Shown here piece after piece: positions 62,856 through 64,000 of a stretch of DNA of 64,000 nt. Source of the stretch: Pseudobdellovibrionaceae bacterium (GTDB taxonomy: Bacteria; Bdellovibrionota; Bdellovibrionia; Bdellovibrionales; Bdellovibrionaceae); contig JADJYV010000002.1 of the NCBI GenBank assembly GCA_016719575.1, positions 496,001-560,000 of the forward strand, read 5' to 3'. Each line of letters opens with the position of its first letter. The stretch's first letter is position 1. The translations under genes were made by a program, and so were the position numbers. Below the pieces are notes generated by a model, which saw only the letters and a program-made list of their open reading frames with translations, searched no databases and was not told the DNA's origin.

Positions 62856-63795
62856 AATAATCTCCTATTTTCAGTGGATGGCCCTTTAAAAACTCACGAA
62901 CGGACATGCGTGTCCTTGATTCGGGCTGAAGTTCCAAAATATTTAAAACACCCTCGCTGCATTTTACAGAAATAAAGTGTTCATTCACTTCTGAAATCAA
63001 ACCACAATCTGTCTGAGTCCCGGAGGACACATTCACTTGCGTTTTGTGAATCTTTATTTTCTTTCCGCCAATGGATGTGTACGTTCCCGGCCCCATCACG
63101 AGCGCTCGAACTTTGTTATGAATTGCCACAGCAGAATGATTCCATTTTATCTCGGCTTCAGCTTTTTCGATCTTATGAGCATAAGTCACACTGGCTTCAT
63201 CCTGAGGAAGAGGCGCCAAGTTACCGCGAACATAGTCCATCAACTCCACACGCAGGAGATCTGCGCCCAAAACGGCGAGCTCATCGTGCAGCTCCATGGC
63301 GTTAATCTCACCATCTAAAGTAACTTTGCGAACACCTAAAATATCACCAGCATCTAGTTTCTTTACCATGCGTTGAAGGGTGACGCCGGACTCTTTGTCC
63401 CCGGCCTCAATCCCTCGCTGAATAGGGGCGGCCCCCCGCCAGCGCGGCAGCACACTGCCATGAACGTTGACTGCCCCAAATGGAAACATATCCAAAAACT
63501 CTTGAGTTAAAATTTGACCATAGGCCACGACGACCGCAACCTCAGCTCCCCATTTTTTTATTTCATCTAGTATGTAGGGACTTTTTCTAAGGGACTCAGG
63601 TGAAATCACCCTCAACCCCGCAGAAATCGCTAAATTCTTCACCGGGCTCGGGGTCAGTTGCATCTTTCGCCCCGCAGGACGATCTGGCTGAGTCACGACT
63701 CCGACAACCTCAAAGTGCTCATCCTGAAGAAGGGATTTTAATGATGTGACAGCGAACTCTGGAGTTCCCAAAAAGCAAACACGAACTTTACTCAC
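62845..63795 (-). CDS. fmt: Methionyl-tRNA formyltransferase
   Basis: 316 residues from GTG 63795. Formylates initiator Met-tRNA. Signatures: VCFLGTPEFAVTSL, VTQPDRPAGRKM, the catalytic NVHGSVLPRWRGAAPIQ (Asn and His of the family's N-x-H-x-S; here Gly replaces the usual Ala) and KLDAGDIL with the catalytic Asp, then the C-terminal OB-like domain. The start overlaps the def stop (GTGA). Confidence 0.96.
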   Translation of the reverse strand: MSKVRVCFLGTPEFAVTSLKSLLQDEHFEVVGVVTQPDRPAGRKMQLTPSPVKNLAISAGLRVISPESLRKSPYILDEIKKWGAEVAVVVAYGQILTQEFLDMFPFGAVNVHGSVLPRWRGAAPIQRGIEAGDKESGVTLQRMVKKLDAGDILGVRKVTLDGEINAMELHDELAVLGADLLRVELMDYVRGNLAPLPQDEASVTYAHKIEKAEAEIKWNHSAVAIHNKVRALVMGPGTYTSIGGKKIKIHKTQVNVSSGTQTDCGLISEVNEHFISVKCSEGVLNILELQPESRTRMSVREFLKGHPLKIGDYFGN

Positions 63796-64000
63796 ACCTT
63801 AACACCTTCTTGGACATCTTCATCTTCGGTTTCTTCTTCAGATTTTGGCTTTGGGTAACCATGTTTTTTGATTTGGTTTTTTATTTTACTCGACTTGATC
63901 AAGCTCAAATGGTCCAAAAACAAAGTGCCCTCTAAGTGATCCATCTCGTGTTGCAAGCAAATCGCTAAAAGCCCATCGGTTTTGATGAGAATCTCTTTGC
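63792..64000 (-). CDS. def: Peptide deformylase, C-terminal part (partial)
   Basis: The frame enters at the right edge and ends at the TGA at 63792-63794. 68 visible residues include the zinc-binding HExxH motif as LQHEMDHLEGTLF, followed by a Lys-rich helix and an acidic tail (SEEETEDEDVQEG) that is longer than in most deformylases. Removes the formyl group from nascent proteins, fitting its coupling with fmt. The N-terminal two thirds lie outside the window. Confidence 0.93.
   Translation of the reverse strand, partial: KEILIKTDGLLAICLQHEMDHLEGTLFLDHLSLIKSSKIKNQIKKHGYPKPKSEEETEDEDVQEGVKV

Noticed and set aside
1..64000. tRNA, rRNA, CRISPR or prophage genes
   Set aside because: Looked for by eye on both strands; no cloverleaf with TTCGA loop, no direct-repeat array and no phage structural genes were seen.

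Overview
The window reads as a chromosomal segment of a Gram-negative predator-type bacterium of the Bdellovibrionota (Bdellovibrio-like). This is inference from gene content: many short secreted, lipoprotein and outer-membrane proteins without a recognisable family, PilZ and cyclic-nucleotide signalling, a subtilisin, several murein-active enzymes, a relic of an HNH family that I recall as multi-copy in Bdellovibrio, and an alphaproteobacterial-style dihydroorotase. Genes are tightly packed, often overlap, and several start at TTG or GTG with good ribosome binding sites. I saw no rRNA, tRNA or CRISPR array.

Layout. 1-4 kb: the N-terminal part of a SWIM zinc-finger protein running off the left edge, then small secreted, HEAT-repeat and coiled-coil genes, all minus. 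4-10 kb: pyrC and a YciB/IspZ-like gene, a secreted subtilisin, uppP, an MscS channel, a PilZ protein. 10-13.4 kb: a coiled-coil SH3b protein divergent from a calcium-binding-type lipoprotein. 13.4-15.3 kb: an AT-rich patch with an unknown two-gene unit and a decayed HNH gene. 15.4-21 kb: a housekeeping block (amidase, rph, rdgB, prs, rplY, pth, ychF). 21-25 kb: a lytic transglycosylase in one operon with two peptide-type ABC permeases. 25-32 kb: radA, a cyclic-nucleotide-binding protein, a GT39-like glycosyltransferase, a DUF3465 protein, greB and nitronate monooxygenase. 32.5-37.9 kb: FecR protein, FN3-like/barrel protein and class III adenylate cyclase in one operon. 37.8-40.3 kb: a DUF3299/ABC trio with a His-rich loop. 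40.4-49.5 kb: hisS, lgt, an rRNA methyltransferase and a run of envelope proteins of unknown function. 49.7-52.5 kb: nrdR-nusB-two unknowns-ppsR. 52.46-53.69 kb: a complete insertion sequence. 53.7-60.9 kb: a LysR regulator, hutU and hutH with envelope genes between them. 60.9-64 kb: def-fmt-rpe-DEAD helicase, overlapping, with def cut by the right edge.

Most striking: (1) an IS1-like element with perfect 55-bp terminal inverted repeats and a 9-bp target duplication, whose inverted repeats each carry an intrinsic terminator. It sits exactly between two convergent genes that had only 6 bp between their stop codons before insertion. (2) The FecR - FN3/barrel - adenylate cyclase operon, a plausible envelope-sensing cAMP system. 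(3) The transglycosylase-permease operon, a plausible murein-peptide release and uptake unit. All functional statements are by reading motifs; no database search was run.
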